Shown one piece after another: positions 33,242-43,421 of a stretch of DNA of 64,000 bases; position 1 is the first letter of the stretch, and every line of letters starts with the position of its first letter. This DNA is from Symbiodinium sp. CCMP2592 (taxonomy: Eukaryota; Sar; Dinophyceae; Suessiales; Symbiodiniaceae). The notes beneath the pieces were generated by a model. The model was not told the DNA's origin and ran no database searches. It was given only the letters and a program-made list of their open reading frames with translations. The stretch is taken from contig CAJNDT010006148.1 of assembly GCA_905221615.1 (NCBI GenBank), positions 194,501-258,500 on the forward strand, written 5' to 3'. Made by a program: the position numbers and the translations under genes.

Positions 33242-33446
33242 TACCCAAAGGCCCCAAAGTAGTTCCTTTTGAGGGTTCATATATGGGAGTTTCCGAAAAT
33301 AGGGGACCCTAATACAGTACCTTAAATAGTATGATCCTTATTATAAGGACCCCAAAATAAGGTACCCCTAATTCTCGGAAACTCCCATATAGAATCCTAT
33401 CAGACAATCCCAAATTAAAAAGGAACTACTTTGGGGCCTCTGGGTA
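33242..33446. mobile_element. Family B inverted repeat interrupted by a family C element
   Basis: Outer arms tacccaaaggccccaaagta and actttggggcctctgggta. The C element sits in the loop at 33285-33386. Confidence 0.9.
33285..33386. mobile_element. Family C inverted repeat nested in family B
   Basis: Ends gggagtttccgaaaat and ttctcggaaactccc, flanked by ATAT on both sides. Confidence 0.9.
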
Positions 33447-33712
33447 AGGCCTACTGCGTCTAACAACTCCAAACCAAGACGAGGAGAGTGCGGAACCTGA
33501 ACGTCCAAACCCACATTGTTGGGATTTGAGAACTAAGGTTCTATAATGGGGAACCTTTTTGGGGTTCCTTTAAGGGTTCCTTGAAGCCTTAGGGCACTAT
33601 GGGGTTCCATAATAGGGTTCCCTTTAAAACTAGCTTGAAGGTTTCAGGGTCTAGGGTTCCGGTCTCCTGACCGTCGGTAAGACACCAGCAACCCATATAA
33701 ATGTCTGGACCC

Positions 33713-33787
33713 TACCCATAGGCCCCAAAGTAGTTCCTTTTGGGGATTACCTTATAGGATTCTATATACGAACCTCAAAAAAGAACC
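33713..33787. mobile_element. Family B fragment
   Basis: Left arm ataggccccaaagtagttcc and loop are intact; the right arm is cut after aaaaaagaac. Confidence 0.7.
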
Positions 33788-34459
33788 GGGTAAACTCCAC
33801 ACCTGGCGACACCACAGACCCTACGAACCGGAGCAAAGCCATTAACAAACCCAGCCAACACCCCTTGCCCGGATTCCCCCACAATTAGGGGTACCATATT
33901 CTGGGGTCCTTATGATAAGGATGCTACTATTCCTTGCCGCACCTTGAACCCCTTGTCGGTTCTTTGACAGGACATGTTGAACCGCTACCAAGCCAAGAAG
34001 GACTGCAGAACACCCCATCTCCTCGCATCGCAAATGGGGGCACTCCACTTGTGTTGGCTTTCAGGTGTGATGTTTAGGGTTCAGGCTTGCTAGTTTGCAG
34101 AGTTTTGTAGCCCTAGACCCTGAAGACGAACGGCTTTCAAGGGGGGGGATATGGGTACAGTGATTTGAGATCTACGCTGTCTTAGAGCCGGAGATTTAGC
34201 GGAATGCCGTTTCCACAAAGCAGACTCAGGAAGCCGCGGGAAGCCCAGTTGCTTCGGATTTCAGGGTGCAGGGTGCCTCTGGACCATGTAAGCACCGGAT
34301 ATGTTCCATCAACATCAGCAACTGCTCCGGGCTGCCAAAGATCTAAGCGTTGTCTACGTCCCCGGTAATTCGCCCAAGTATAAAATGGGGTTCCTTCTTC
34401 CTAATGGCAAGCCGAAGCGCCAAACGCTTTAGGCGTATTCCTAAATTCCCAGTTTTCAG

Positions 34460-34565
34460 TGTTGCATGGGAACTGGTGGGGAAGGAAGCCTGCAACTTCC
34501 TGCTGAAGTGCGAAACCTGGTTCGCCGAATACCTTGGAATGAGCCTCTCCCGTTCGATGGGTTCT
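34460..34565 (+). CDS. Candidate coding exon
   Basis: Sample ELVGKEACNFLLKCETWFAE within a 78-codon open frame starting at 34350. Borders not fixed. A 109-codon minus-strand frame covers the same region. Confidence 0.35.
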
Positions 34566-34662
34566 TGGGTTTTGGGCCAACGGTAACTTGAATTTGGTCC
34601 CTCCTTTGATGTTAAGAGGGTCCTGTTCAGGGTTCTTGGAGCTGCTGATTGGCTTAGAAGCT

Positions 34663-34772
34663 GAGTAGGCAACCTTTTAATCTTTTTTGGGTAGTATAGC
34701 CCCTATATAATCCCTATATAGCCAAAAAGGTTAACCTTTAGTAGTTACCCATGAGACCGGACAAGTAGGTTG
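34663..34772. mobile_element. Family L element
   Basis: ggcaaccttttaatctttttt and ccaaaaaggttaaccttta; tail atgagaccggacaagtagg. Confidence 0.75.
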
Positions 34773-35030
34773 GGAAGAGTTTGTTTAGAGCTGTTCAAGG
34801 GCTCTTGACGTCAACTTGTTGGGTTTCGAGGGTCTCTTGAGGGCAAACCCTTTACGGCGGCATGAACCCTTAAAATGAGAGTCAGATGGATCCAAGAAGT
34901 ATACACAGCAACACAAAAGCCTGCCTCTACAATAGAGTATAAGACGAGCCCAGGAAGTAACCCCATAGCATACACTGCTACAAGCCAGCTCAAAAGCGCA
35001 AGAAAGACGGGAGTCTAGGAAGTATGGCCC

Positions 35031-35085
35031 TAAACCCCTAAACCCCCCAAACCCTAAACTCCTAAACCCCTAAACCCCTTGAACC
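35031..35085 (-). repeat. Telomere-like array, C-rich strand
   Basis: Left of the exon island 35097-35187. Confidence 0.85.
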
Positions 35086-35096
35086 CGTGAGCCTAG

Positions 35097-35187
35097 GAAG
35101 TATGCCCTGTCGCTTAACAGCGGCGGCATTGCCATCAGCCTGGGCCTTGAAGCGATGAAGCGAGCTCCTGGGTCGCCAGAGAGGAGG
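35097..35187 (+). CDS. Candidate coding exon
   Basis: The acceptor (ccgtgagcctag) closes a CCCTAAACCCC array; donor GTTAAGGGTATAGG opens a TTTAGGG array. Sample GGIAISLGLEAMKRAPG. Ends in phase 0, matching 35698-35771. Confidence 0.6.
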
Positions 35188-35189
35188 GT

Positions 35190-35270
35190 TAAGGGTATAG
35201 GATTTCGGGTTTAGGGTATACGGGTCCAGGATTTAGGGTTTAGGATTTAGGGTTTAGGGTTTAGGGTTTG
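35190..35270 (+). repeat. Telomere-like array, G-rich strand
   Basis: Right of the exon island 35097-35187. Confidence 0.8.
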
Positions 35271-35697
35271 TTGCATTGGTCGGGGTGTTTTTTGTGTTGT
35301 TTGTGCTTTGGTGGTCTTTTGTCCCCCCTCGTTTCGAGTTTCGATAGAGGATTGCGGGGTGCAAGGGGGGGTTCAAGCGCAGGGTTGAGGGTAACATAGG
35401 ATTTTGTTGGGGGGATTTGGGTTCAGGGTCGTCGTGTGTTTTTGAGGGGAGGTTGTACAGGGGTCGAATCATTCGTCGTAGTATTCACATGCAGTCCTTG
35501 GTCTTCCGGGACGTGGCTTTGGCACGGTCAGTGCTTTATTGGGAGGAACTGGAGTTTCAGTATGAACTGTTTTCAAACATATTCGCATGACCTAGGTGTC
35601 TGACAGATAGTGTTCAACCGAAGAACGCGACCCGGAAAGCAAAAGCACCGGCAACAAGCATCTCCTGAAGTCCCCTAAACCATTGAGCTGCTGTCAG

Positions 35698-35771
35698 GTC
35701 CTCTTCCCTGATGACACTGTTGCGGCCCGGCGAAAGGGAAGAAGCAACAAACAGTTTCACGGGAAGCTTTT
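35698..35771 (+). CDS. Candidate coding exon
   Basis: Acceptor gctgctgtcag, donor GTAAAG. Sample FPDDTVAARRKGRSNKQF. Phase fits the preceding candidate at 35097-35187. Confidence 0.55.
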
Positions 35772-35970
35772 GTAAAGGTTCACCGAGACCAGAATGCCTT
35801 CAATCCGGGTTAAGGGGATGGGTGGTATGGGAGTTCAGGTGCTTCGGGATTTAGGGGCTTCATGTCGAGGGTACTCCTGAGAGAAGCTGAAACTAGGGCC
35901 GTCATTATAGAACCCTATAAGTGCCCTTAAAGGGAACCCTATTACAGAGCCCTATATAGTATCCTTAAAG

Positions 35971-36049
35971 CCCCGGAAATGTCCGGCAAGACTTTCGATG
36001 ATGGCGGCCTCAGCACCTCAAGGCTTCAAGAACGTGCTACTCTGGTCTT
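35971..36049 (+). CDS. Candidate coding exon
   Basis: Acceptor atccttaaag, donor GTATGT. Sample KTFDDGGLSTSRLQERATL. Confidence 0.5.
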
Positions 36050-36282
36050 GTATGTATAATATATTATAAGTATATAAACAAATGAATAAATACATCTTAG
36101 AAGGAAAGTCTGAGGAGCCGTTACCTCGAAGTTCCATCAGGGTTGAGGATTTCGGGGTTCAGGTGTCTACGGTTTGTCGGTTCACGCTTTAGGGGTTATA
36201 GTGCATTAGGATTTCGATCTGGTGGCTGCAGGTGTTCTATGTTTAGGGCTTTTTTGGGGTTTTTAGGTTTAGGATTACTAAG

Positions 36283-36335
36283 CCTGAACCGAGAAAGCGT
36301 GTCGGACGGGAGGTGTTGCGCTCCCGCAGTTCGCT
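36283..36335 (+). CDS. Candidate coding exon
   Basis: Acceptor aggattactaag, donor GTAGGG. Sample RKRVGREVLRSRSS. Confidence 0.4.
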
Positions 36336-36367
36336 GTAGGGTTTGGTGCAATCCGGAGTGCATGAAT

Positions 36368-36452
36368 ATAATAGTAGTAGCCGTCGTCGTAGTAGTAGTA
36401 GTAGTAGTCGTAGTCGTAGTCGTAGTCGTAGCCGCAGTAGTTAGTAGTAGTA
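36368..36452. repeat. GTA/GTC triplet repeat
   Basis: Imperfect runs of agt/cgt triplets. Confidence 0.85.
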
Positions 36453-36520
36453 AGAGAGACTGGAGGCTCTGCGCCTAAAGTCACCTCTAACCGCTATTGC
36501 GCCAACCTTAGCCTAAGCAG

Positions 36521-36616
36521 GAACAGATTCGCGTGTACTCCAACGCCTTCACCTTCAACGCTGTCCCCTCTGCCTGTCTGGTGGCAGGATTCGGCAGCCA
36601 GATTGCTATGTTTAGG
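36521..36616 (+). CDS. Candidate coding exon, faintly PPR-like
   Basis: Thirty-two codons, phase 0 at both ends. Acceptor agcctaagcag, donor GTGTCA. Sample SNAFTFNAVPSACLVAG recalls the TYNxxISAC core of pentatricopeptide repeats, but one short stretch is not enough to assign the family. Confidence 0.55.
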
Positions 36617-37222
36617 GTGTCATGTCCAGGAGTTCGAGGGTTGAAGCTTTTTGTCTTCGGGGTGGCGGATAACTGTGGTAAGACTTTGGGTTTTGCCGGG
36701 GAGCGTGATAGCAGTAGGAGAAGCAGATATATAGTTTAAAGAGCAGTGGTGATGGAACGACCTAACCCTAAACCATCCTGAACGCTACAGCCTGAGACGA
36801 CAATGTGCCTTTGAGAGGCAGCCGTGAACAAACGGCAATGGCATCTTCAGCAGTGAATGGGTACGTACACAGATACCACCAGGGTTTATTTAGGAACTCA
36901 GTGAGTGTCTATGGGGCATAGGAATGCTGGTGAGTGTACATGTTGGGTGTCATGTATAGGAATGCCAATGCTTGTAGTAAATAAGGAAATATAAGGACCA
37001 TACTTCATAAAGGCGATAAGCTTCAGGATTCATGGTTTCAAGACCCGTCCAGGAGCACCCCGCAGGTGAGCCGAGCATGTCGTTGGGAGTCTTAGAGTTT
37101 TAGGCTTTTAGGGTCTTCAAAACCGTGCGTTAGGTTTGGGCTCCGTGGTTGGGGGTTGGGCAGTCCGGGGAGATCAAAGCAGAAGAGCAAGTGTAAAGCC
37201 CTGACTCCTTCTCTTTCGGGAG

Positions 37223-37295
37223 GGAAGAAAATGGGGGTCGTGCCAATCCCTCGATATGGGCCCTGGTGGAAGCGTGGTTATTGATGAAGGGGGCT
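37223..37295 (+). CDS. Candidate coding exon
   Basis: Strong pyrimidine tract (ctccttctctttcgggag), donor GTAACC. Sample NPSIWALVEAWLLMKG. Confidence 0.5.
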
Positions 37296-37410
37296 GTAAC
37301 CCTAAACCCTCAATTATTCAGGCTTCAAGGAGCTACCTGTCAGAGTTTCGGGTTAAGTTCAGGGGCTCATAGGGTTCATTTTAGTTCAGGGTTTATTTAG
37401 GGTGCCCTAG

Positions 37411-37507
37411 GTTCGGCATTGGATGTTGGGATTCTGTGCCGACCTCAGGCAAGACGTTGAAGCTGACGCTCGGCAATGTCCTTGAAGTGTGCCATCACGT
37501 CATTCCT
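37411..37507 (+). CDS. Candidate coding exon
   Basis: Acceptor gtgccctag, donor GTAGCT. Sample SGKTLKLTLGNVLEVCHH. Confidence 0.5.
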
Positions 37508-37791
37508 GTAGCTTGAGGGTTTGGGTTCAGGGTCTTAGGATGTGGAGTTCCTGTAGGTCTAGGCTTAGGGATTGTGGGGACTAGGACCTAGCGCATGGGG
37601 GGGGGGGGTTGTGGTTCGCTTGCACTGTTGAGTTGCGACTTTGGGGGATGAGGTCTGGGGTTCGAATTCTCAGAACTCGCGACTGCATTGCGTAAATGCC
37701 CGCCTCATGACTGTCGCAAGAACCCTTATTAGTGCTTTTATGAGAGGAAAGAGTACCCGCCTGTAACCTTTGCAGCTTTTCTATTTCCACA

Positions 37792-37914
37792 ATGAACCAC
37801 AGCCAAGAAATTGTGAACCTGAACTTGGATCAGGGAACATACCCCAAAGAATCTGGTCAAAAAGATATTCTTGTCCCGGCGCCCACAGCAGCTTGTGTTC
37901 CCCCCAGACTTCAT
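37792..37914 (+). CDS. Candidate initiator exon
   Basis: Starts at ATG and runs 41 codons to GTAGGG in phase 0. Sample MNHSQEIVNLNLDQGTY. If the ATG is real, a gene starts here; an acceptor AG at 37773 would make it internal instead. Confidence 0.5.
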
Positions 37915-38264
37915 GTAGGGTTTATAAGGTTCAGAGCTTAGGGTTCAATTTTTGCTTCTCGAAAAGCGTTATACAAGACTGTTAGGAAGGGTTTCAGGCT
38001 TGCTAGTTCCCCAGAAGCCAACCTTTATACTTAATTACTATTGCTTTCTTATGGTGGAATGCTATTCTGAAAGTCTGTGCTGTTGTTTCCCTGGGTTTGT
38101 GTCGAGCAGAACCGACAAGCAAATCAGAATAGCTATGTTGGGGGTATGATGTGGCCTGGAAACTCATCGTGATGGGACGTGGAATACATCCGGTTTTCTG
38201 AGGCCCACCTTCAGGTACACGATGCCGCCCAAACCTATATCCCGAAACCTCTATAAACGCAAAG

Positions 38265-38338
38265 CCCGAGGATTGAAGCGACATCGGAGCTGGTGATTGA
38301 CTTGGACCACCTCGAGAAATGCATTCAGGAGCCGAAAG
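38265..38338 (+). CDS. Candidate coding exon next to a G element
   Basis: Sample TSELVIDLDHLEKCIQEPK, donor GTTCCC eight bases before the family G palindrome. A different frame just upstream (TMPPKPISRNLYKRKARG) is also plausible. Confidence 0.45.
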
Positions 38339-38345
38339 GTTCCCT

Positions 38346-38453
38346 ACTGTAGGGGCCTTAATAATTACCTATACTGTTGTGGGGGTTCCTTATTATAATT
38401 GTAGTATAATGGGCCCCAAAACCCTATTCTAATTATTAAGTCCCCTATATTAC
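38346..38453. mobile_element. Family G inverted repeat
   Basis: Arms gtaggggccttaataatta and taattattaagtccccta. Confidence 0.85.
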
Positions 38454-38571
38454 ATTCGAGGGTCTCAGATTTAGTTTGGGATTCAGGCTGCAGCGCTTAG
38501 GATGTAGGGTTCGCCTGATTGCCTCACTGCTAGGATCGCTACATGTAGAAAGGACCCGAAAGACCTTGCAG

Positions 38572-38707
38572 ACTGAAACACTTCGCATGGATTGTTGCAG
38601 CCTACTTGCAGGCAATCCTTGCCCTTGTAGTTCACAAGTACGATCCCGATGTCTACTCGCAGTTAAGCTTTCTGCTCCTGCTGCCACGCCATGGCGATGT
38701 CGCCTAA
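38572..38707 (+). CDS. Candidate C-terminal exon with a membrane segment
   Basis: Acceptor aaagaccttgcag, stop TAA 38705. Samples FAWIVAAYLQAILALVVHKY and SQLSFLLLLPRHGDVA show two hydrophobic stretches. Confidence 0.55.
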
Positions 38708-39187
38708 TACGACCTTTTACGATACCAGTCCTGCTTAGTGGGTGGACTTTAAGCAGGTGGGGGTGGCATTGGCCAGATAGTCTCGCCAACGATCCTTACA
38801 ACCCTGATGATAGGCAGCTTGCTTAGCCCTGCACGCAGCGTCTTGTTGCTCGTGTTCGCGAAAATAGAGACTGTTGTCTATCATCATGGTCGGTGCTTAT
38901 TGCTTATCGGGTGGGCACGCATACTGTAGAGCTCTGATGAGCATGTAACGGTCCACCGCTGAAACGCATTCAACAAACTAGAGACTCTGAATACGTCATG
39001 CGCCCACCGCATCATCCGAAGCTCGCACCAGATCACAGCCGTGCCTGTCTAAGGCTTAAGCCTTAAACCCAGAAGCCCCGGGCTCCCCCTAGGCCCTAAG
39101 CTCGAAAAACTCCCAACGACTATTGCGGTTTAGGGTTTTAGGGTGCGGGGCTTTAGGGTTTTCGAGTTTATAGGGTTTAGGGTTTAG

Positions 39188-40219
39188 CTTCGCCGGAGGA
39201 CGACTTGAAGTCTGGAAAGTTCGCCCCTGGCAAGATGATCCTGGTTCTCTCGCCGCTGGGATTCGGGCATTCCATAGCTGTTCTCCGCTGGGGCGATAAA
39301 GTCCCTGTCGAGTTAAGGGTTCTCTGTCGGTTCTATAAGGTGTCTAAAAGGGTTCAAGCAAAGAATGTTGCACTGAGTGTCATGTAGTGGAATGATGATA
39401 GTACACCCTGTATATCGAGGGGGTGATTTTCCCATCAAACCTAGTCACCTGGTCTAATTGTTAAGGCTCCTGCCTTCCAGCTCATTTTTCACAAGCAGCA
39501 ACATGCACAACTACAGCCCTTACCCTGTAAGCCTCAAAGCCCATGCATCATGCCTGATCCTCCACTGAGCAAGTTCTGGATCATTTTGCGAAACTGTGGC
39601 ATAGGTTCTAGAGCGAGCGGCCTCAAAGACAGAACCCACTCGCACGGCACAGGTACGTTGACAATAAGGAACCTTGCACATTGAATCATTGAATGTCGAA
39701 CCCTTATATGCACGTGCCCCATGACGGGACTTGCTGCCTAAAGCTTGAAATGCCGCACCCAAAATCAAACCCTACACGCCCAAATCCTCAGCCCCGAACG
39801 CTGTGGAGAAAGCACCCAGAGATCCCAATACCCCTTAATTAAGGAATATACCTTAAATTATAGAGGCCCCAATATTATGATTCCAGGTATATTCCTTAAT
39901 CAAGGGGTATTGGGATCTCTGGGCAAAGGTACATGCGCGGTCGCGTGCCGGACATGCACCGGGTTTTGGCGATCTGCCCCTGAGCCGCACGTGGCCTGCG
40001 TGTTGATTGCAGGACAGTTTAATTAGGGTTTAGTTGGGGTTTAGGGGTTTAGGGCTTAGGGTTTAGGGAGGGTTTAGGTGTTGTAGGGTTCACGAGGAAG
40101 TCTCTACAGAGCATTTCAACAAAATGCCCTACGGCTGTTTCCTCCCAGGCGAGAAATACCAGATTCAGCTCTTGGAGGACTCCGCCCATGGTGCCTCGGA
40201 GTTTTGCTTCAGTCTTTGG
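39188..40219 (+). CDS. Partial multi-exon gene model, four exons
   Basis: Exons 39188-39318, 39532-39652, 39929-40004 and 40087-40219. Phases agree at each join (0, 1, 2). Donors are GTTCTC, GTACGT and, for the third, GA (GATTGC); the fourth ends at GTGAGA. The second intron contains the palindrome at 39815-39923, and its first bases GTAC are repeated as the first bases of the next exon. Samples are FGHSIAVLRWGDKVPVEL, SKFWIILRNCGIGSRA, CAVACRTCTGFWRSAPE and YQIQLLEDSAHGASEF. No start or stop codon is assigned, so the gene extends both ways. No family recognised. The third exon could instead run to the TAG at 40024. Confidence 0.55.
39815..39923. mobile_element. Family N inverted repeat in an intron of gene 3
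   Basis: Arms agagatcccaatacccctta and aggggtattgggatctct, 26 bp near-perfect. Confidence 0.85.
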
Positions 40220-40444
40220 GTGAGAGAGTTTAAGTTTTTTTGAGCTTTGGCTTGGGCTTTTTAAGTTTAGGGTTTGAGGGTATGGGGTTTGATTCTATAG
40301 CTAGAGCCTTTTGGGAATTGGAATGCAAGGTGGGCTGAAGAAGCCCTAGGCGAGGCATGTAACCCAATCTACTCCCTTGTTTTGAAGTAGCAGTGGCCGC
40401 AGAAAGTGCATTCTGACAGACAGCAAGTTATCAATGAACACACC

Positions 40445-40647
40445 CTAGGGCTCCAGTTACCTAAATAGTAAGTTACTGGGGTACTAGGACCTAGAGTAGA
40501 CCCTTGTTCCCTGATTTTAGGGTTCAGGTTCCCTTAGAAGCCCCTTTAACCCAAAAAGGGCACCCTTTTTATTCCTAGGTTTCTCCTAGGTCTAGGGTAT
40601 ATAAAATATGGTTAAAAACCCACTATTTAGGTAACTGGAGCCCTACG
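40445..40647. mobile_element. Family E inverted repeat interrupted by a family F element
   Basis: Arms cctagggctccagttaccta and taggtaactggagccct; F occupies 40484-40595. Confidence 0.9.
40484..40595. mobile_element. Family F element nested in family E
   Basis: Almost identical to 28208-28319; flanked by GGTA on both sides. Confidence 0.9.
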
Positions 40648-40704
40648 GACTAACCATGAGGCTTCCTGGCGTCTGCTTGGTGCGGGCCTTGTGAACCCAA
40701 GCCT

Positions 40705-40830
40705 TCTTAGAGGATCAGGGGACTTAGTAAGTAGCTTATAATTGGGGTTATAAGTCCCCCAAGTGGGGTTATCCTAATTATAACCTATACTTATAACCTT
40801 AACTTACTAAGTCCCATGAGCCTCTAAGTA
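40705..40830. mobile_element. Family A inverted repeat
   Basis: Arms ttcttagaggatcaggggac and agtcccatgagcctctaagta. A lone right arm recurs at 40904-40931. Confidence 0.85.
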
Positions 40831-40985
40831 GGCCCTAAACCCTAAACCCCACAGATCCCTTTAAGGAACCCTATAGATCCCTTTAAGGAGCCCTTTAGGA
40901 ACCCTTACTAAGTCCCATGAGCCTTCAAGTATGTTGTTGTCAGACCTACCCGTAGTCAGCAGGATTCCTGAACTCGAGTATAATA

Positions 40986-41080
40986 TACCCAGAGGCCCCA
41001 AAGTAGTTCTTTTTTGGGATTACCTTCTAGGATTCTATATATGAACCCCCAAAAGGAACTACTTTGGGGCCTTAGTGTAG
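40986..41080. mobile_element. Family B inverted repeat
   Basis: Arms acccagaggccccaaagtag and ggaactactttggggcct. Confidence 0.8.
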
Positions 41081-41461
41081 GGCCTCAGTAGTTTTACTAT
41101 AGGGCCTCAATAGTTTTACTATGTTGTGCTTCCTTGTTCTTGTTTGTTGTTTTCTGGGGATCTAATCGTACAATCAGGAACCTTGGGAAGTGCTTTTTAG
41201 GCTTTTGCTTGAGTCTGCTGGTGGAGTTGGAACAGTTGGGGTCCTTAGTGATCCTCTGAAGCCGCAACTCACCCTGAAAGGAGTTCCTTAGATCATTACG
41301 GGAGTCCTTAGCTGGGAAGCCTTACTCGGTCTTTGCATGCACTCTATATCAAAAATATCCAGAAGCCCTAAGTACGCCTATGCCTTACTAGAGCCCCTTC
41401 ATATTTATAAGTCAATATACATTTCTCAATGAAGGGCTTCTTTGTTTGCCGGGTGACGCAG

Positions 41462-41536
41462 GCTACGGCTGCTCGTTCGACGGCCGCAAGTGTGGCTCCT
41501 TCGGCGTTGTCTCGACAATCTCGTCCCAGGAGCACT
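41462..41536 (+). CDS. Candidate coding exon
   Basis: Acceptor ccgggtgacgcag. Third positions strongly C/G. Sample GCSFDGRKCGSFGVVSTIS. The donor is probably GTTGTC near 41505, or the frame ends at TAA 41537. Confidence 0.5.
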
Positions 41537-41599
41537 AAATTGCTTGGGTCTTGAGGTTCTGTTGCGGTCGCACAAAGGATTCTTGGGGATGTCCCGTGC

Positions 41600-41726
41600 T
41601 GTCCAATGTAGTCCCGTTACGGTTAACCAGTCGTATGGTGAGGATCCAAGAGCTCAGCTTGCGAGAGAAGGAATTTACATCGGTACTACAGAAGTCGAAG
41701 AGAGTCACAAAGCATGTATACTATAA
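41600..41726 (+). CDS. Candidate coding exon, frame uncertain
   Basis: One frame gives EGIYIGTTEVEESHKAC to TAA 41724; another gives IQELSLREKEFTSVLQKS to a GT donor at 41714. Confidence 0.4.
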
Positions 41727-41829
41727 TGTAACACACCCCCACAGAATGCCCCGGTGTAATGTTTTCAAGACCCCATTATGGAGCCCTGTCAAAGAACCCC
41801 CCAGAAAGCAAATCCATCGTAGTTTCACA

Positions 41830-41990
41830 TTCAGGCCACGAGGTTTCTTTGTTTGGATAGGAGCAGCTGCATCTCGACACCTCAAAACTTGCTCCGGGAG
41901 TCCCAATCGTCGAAAAAGTCCTGGATCCCTAGAGCTAACACTTGCAGTGTACGGATACGGTGTCCGTTTGTTTGTATATGTATATGTACC
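41830..41990 (+). CDS. Candidate coding region
   Basis: Sample RGFFVWIGAAASRHLKTC within a 188-codon frame. The FVWIG string recalls gelsolin-type domains, but nothing else supports that. Confidence 0.35.
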
Positions 41991-42089
41991 TGCATCTGCA
42001 AGTGTACGCCGGTCACGTCTATGTGTATGTGACAGCATGTGTTTGTGTATGTCTGTCTATATGGGTTCCCTGAATTCGGGGACTTCAAG

Positions 42090-42305
42090 GGAGTACAGGA
42101 CGAAGCTTCGCCTGTGAGTTCCATTTGCCCAAGCAGGGCCTGCCCCAAAGCACCTGACGAGTATCCCGTAGTTTTGTTGCCTGAAAGCCTTCAAGCCTAC
42201 AACAACCAACAATCTGAAGACCTGCCCCGGAACCAAGACACCCTGCACACCACCTTGATTCGGATTTTCTTTAAAGGCCCCACGGGTGGAAATACAATGG
42301 TGTGA
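42090..42305 (+). CDS. Candidate coding exon with stop
   Basis: Acceptor cggggacttcaag. Samples PDEYPVVLLPESLQAYNNQQ and TLHTTLIRIFFKGPTGG; ends at TGA 42303. One of the more convincing islands. Confidence 0.6.
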   Translation, partial: GVQDEASPVSSICPSRACPKAPDEYPVVLLPESLQAYNNQQSEDLPRNQDTLHTTLIRIFFKGPTGGNTMV

Positions 42306-42378
42306 TAAAGCCAACTTTAACACTCGTAAGACCTTCATCTGTACCCCTAAACACCAAACCCGTAAACCTTATGTTCCA

Positions 42379-42460
42379 GTGGAGGGCTCTCGGAGTCTTG
42401 GCGCGTATGCAGGCGAACAAGCTGGTCAACACCGGAGAGGGAGGCCATCGCCTCCAGTGT
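42379..42460 (+). CDS. Candidate exon cut by a C-element fragment
   Basis: Sample RALGVLARMQANKLVNTGEG. The frame enters a truncated family C copy at 42458 (ttccgaaaataggggaccct). Confidence 0.4.
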
Positions 42461-42505
42461 TCCGAAAATAGGGGACCCTACTATAGTACCCTAAGTAGTA
42501 GGAAA
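42458..42505. mobile_element. Family C fragment
   Basis: ttccgaaaataggggaccct and ccctaagtagtagg; right arm absent. Confidence 0.65.
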
Positions 42506-42691
42506 GGGTTCCAAAAGGCTGCTGCTATGCTGCGGTTCTCTAAGCGGGTTCGGGGCACCCCAGCAGCGCACTTTTATCTGTTGTTCTTTTGGGTGTTTTT
42601 CCTGCAAACTGAAGAACAGGAGGAAGCGTATCTTTCAAGTCATGAATCTATGAAGGAAGTGCTGGGAACCCTGGGTTGCGAATCGCCCTGA
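42505..42691 (+). CDS. Candidate C-terminal exon
   Basis: Samples AHFYLLFFWVFFLQTEEQEE and HESMKEVLGTLGCESP, stop TGA 42689. One hydrophobic stretch followed by an acidic tail. Confidence 0.55.
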
Positions 42692-42798
42692 AATCTCAAG
42701 CCCTAAGCCATAAGCATCCCTAGATTATGAACTCTAAAGTCCTGAACCCTAAGACCCTAAACCCCTAAACTCCTACAACCCTAGACCCTTTAAAGCAG

Positions 42799-42884
42799 AA
42801 GCTCGGACTGCCACAAAGGTCTTGGGCAAGGCTCTGGGTGCCCACTGGCGCCTACCCCCCGAAACCACGAAACCTCAAGCATGA
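42799..42884 (+). CDS. Candidate coding exon with stop
   Basis: Acceptor ctttaaagcag after a CCCTAAACC run. Sample TKVLGKALGAHWRLPPE. TTTAGGG array follows from 42911. Confidence 0.5.
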
Positions 42885-42904
42885 CACGTCTTTTGTAGTT
42901 TCGA

Positions 42905-43022
42905 TGGGGTTGAGGGTTTAGGGGCTTAGGGATTAGGGGTTTAGGGTTTAGGGGTTTAGGGTTTAGGGGTTTAGGGTTTAGGGGTTTGGGGTTTACGATT
43001 CAGGGGTTTAGGGTTTAGGGTT
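42905..43022 (+). repeat. Telomere-like array, G-rich strand, octamer variant
   Basis: ggtttaggggtttag units alternate 7 and 8 bases. Confidence 0.9.
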
Positions 43023-43077
43023 GAATCAAATCCTTTACGAAGGGTTCGGTGTAGCTTCAGGGTTTGGGGCCGCTCAG

Positions 43078-43272
43078 GATTTCCAGCAGGTAGATCTCAA
43101 GCGCGGTTATCTCGCACAAAGAGATGATGAATCTTTCATCCCACCTGCTGTTGAGGCCCCTAAGCCCCTTTACCCAAATATCTCGTGCGAACCTTGATGA
43201 CTCGCAGGCATGGTGTTTACAAACAACGATGAAATCCAAGCCTTCTTCATCTTTTCAGCGGGAAGCCCCTTG
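43078..43272 (+). CDS. Candidate coding region, two frames
   Basis: 43078-43194 reads QVDLKRGYLAQRDDESFIPP; 43208-43272 reads FTNNDEIQAFFIFSAGSPL to a GTGAGC donor after acceptor gactcgcag. The gap of 13-23 nt is too short for an intron, so only one may be real, or a frameshift separates them. Confidence 0.45.
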
Positions 43273-43374
43273 GTGAGCAGCAGCCGTGACGCCTCAGCCT
43301 CTACAAGCCTCAACCCCAAAAGCCCTAAGCCCTAGGCCCACACTCTCACACGAAGACTTAATGGGTGTCGGGTC

Positions 43375-43421
43375 CCGTTCTCGAGACCTGACATGGTTTT
43401 CCGGTTCAGGGTGTACTCCTC
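43375..43421 (+). CDS. Candidate exon before an I element
   Basis: Sample SRPDMVFRFRVYSSLPL runs into the family I palindrome. With the element removed the frame continues in phase 0 into 43513-43655 (SFGSREPYRLPGVRLSRG). Another frame downstream (KAFSWMGCCELDSSEAVLV) competes. Confidence 0.4.

Noticed and set aside
33023..33257. Poly-Leu and poly-Val frames
   Set aside because: Product of the CTA microsatellite.
36521..36616. Firm assignment as a pentatricopeptide repeat protein
   Set aside because: Only one partial motif is visible.
39445..39500. tRNA-Gly-like 5' half (ggtctaattgttaaggctcc, tgccttcca)
   Set aside because: The D-arm and anticodon-arm resemblance is real, but no T-arm (GGTTCRA) and no matching acceptor stem follow, even allowing an intron in the anticodon loop.
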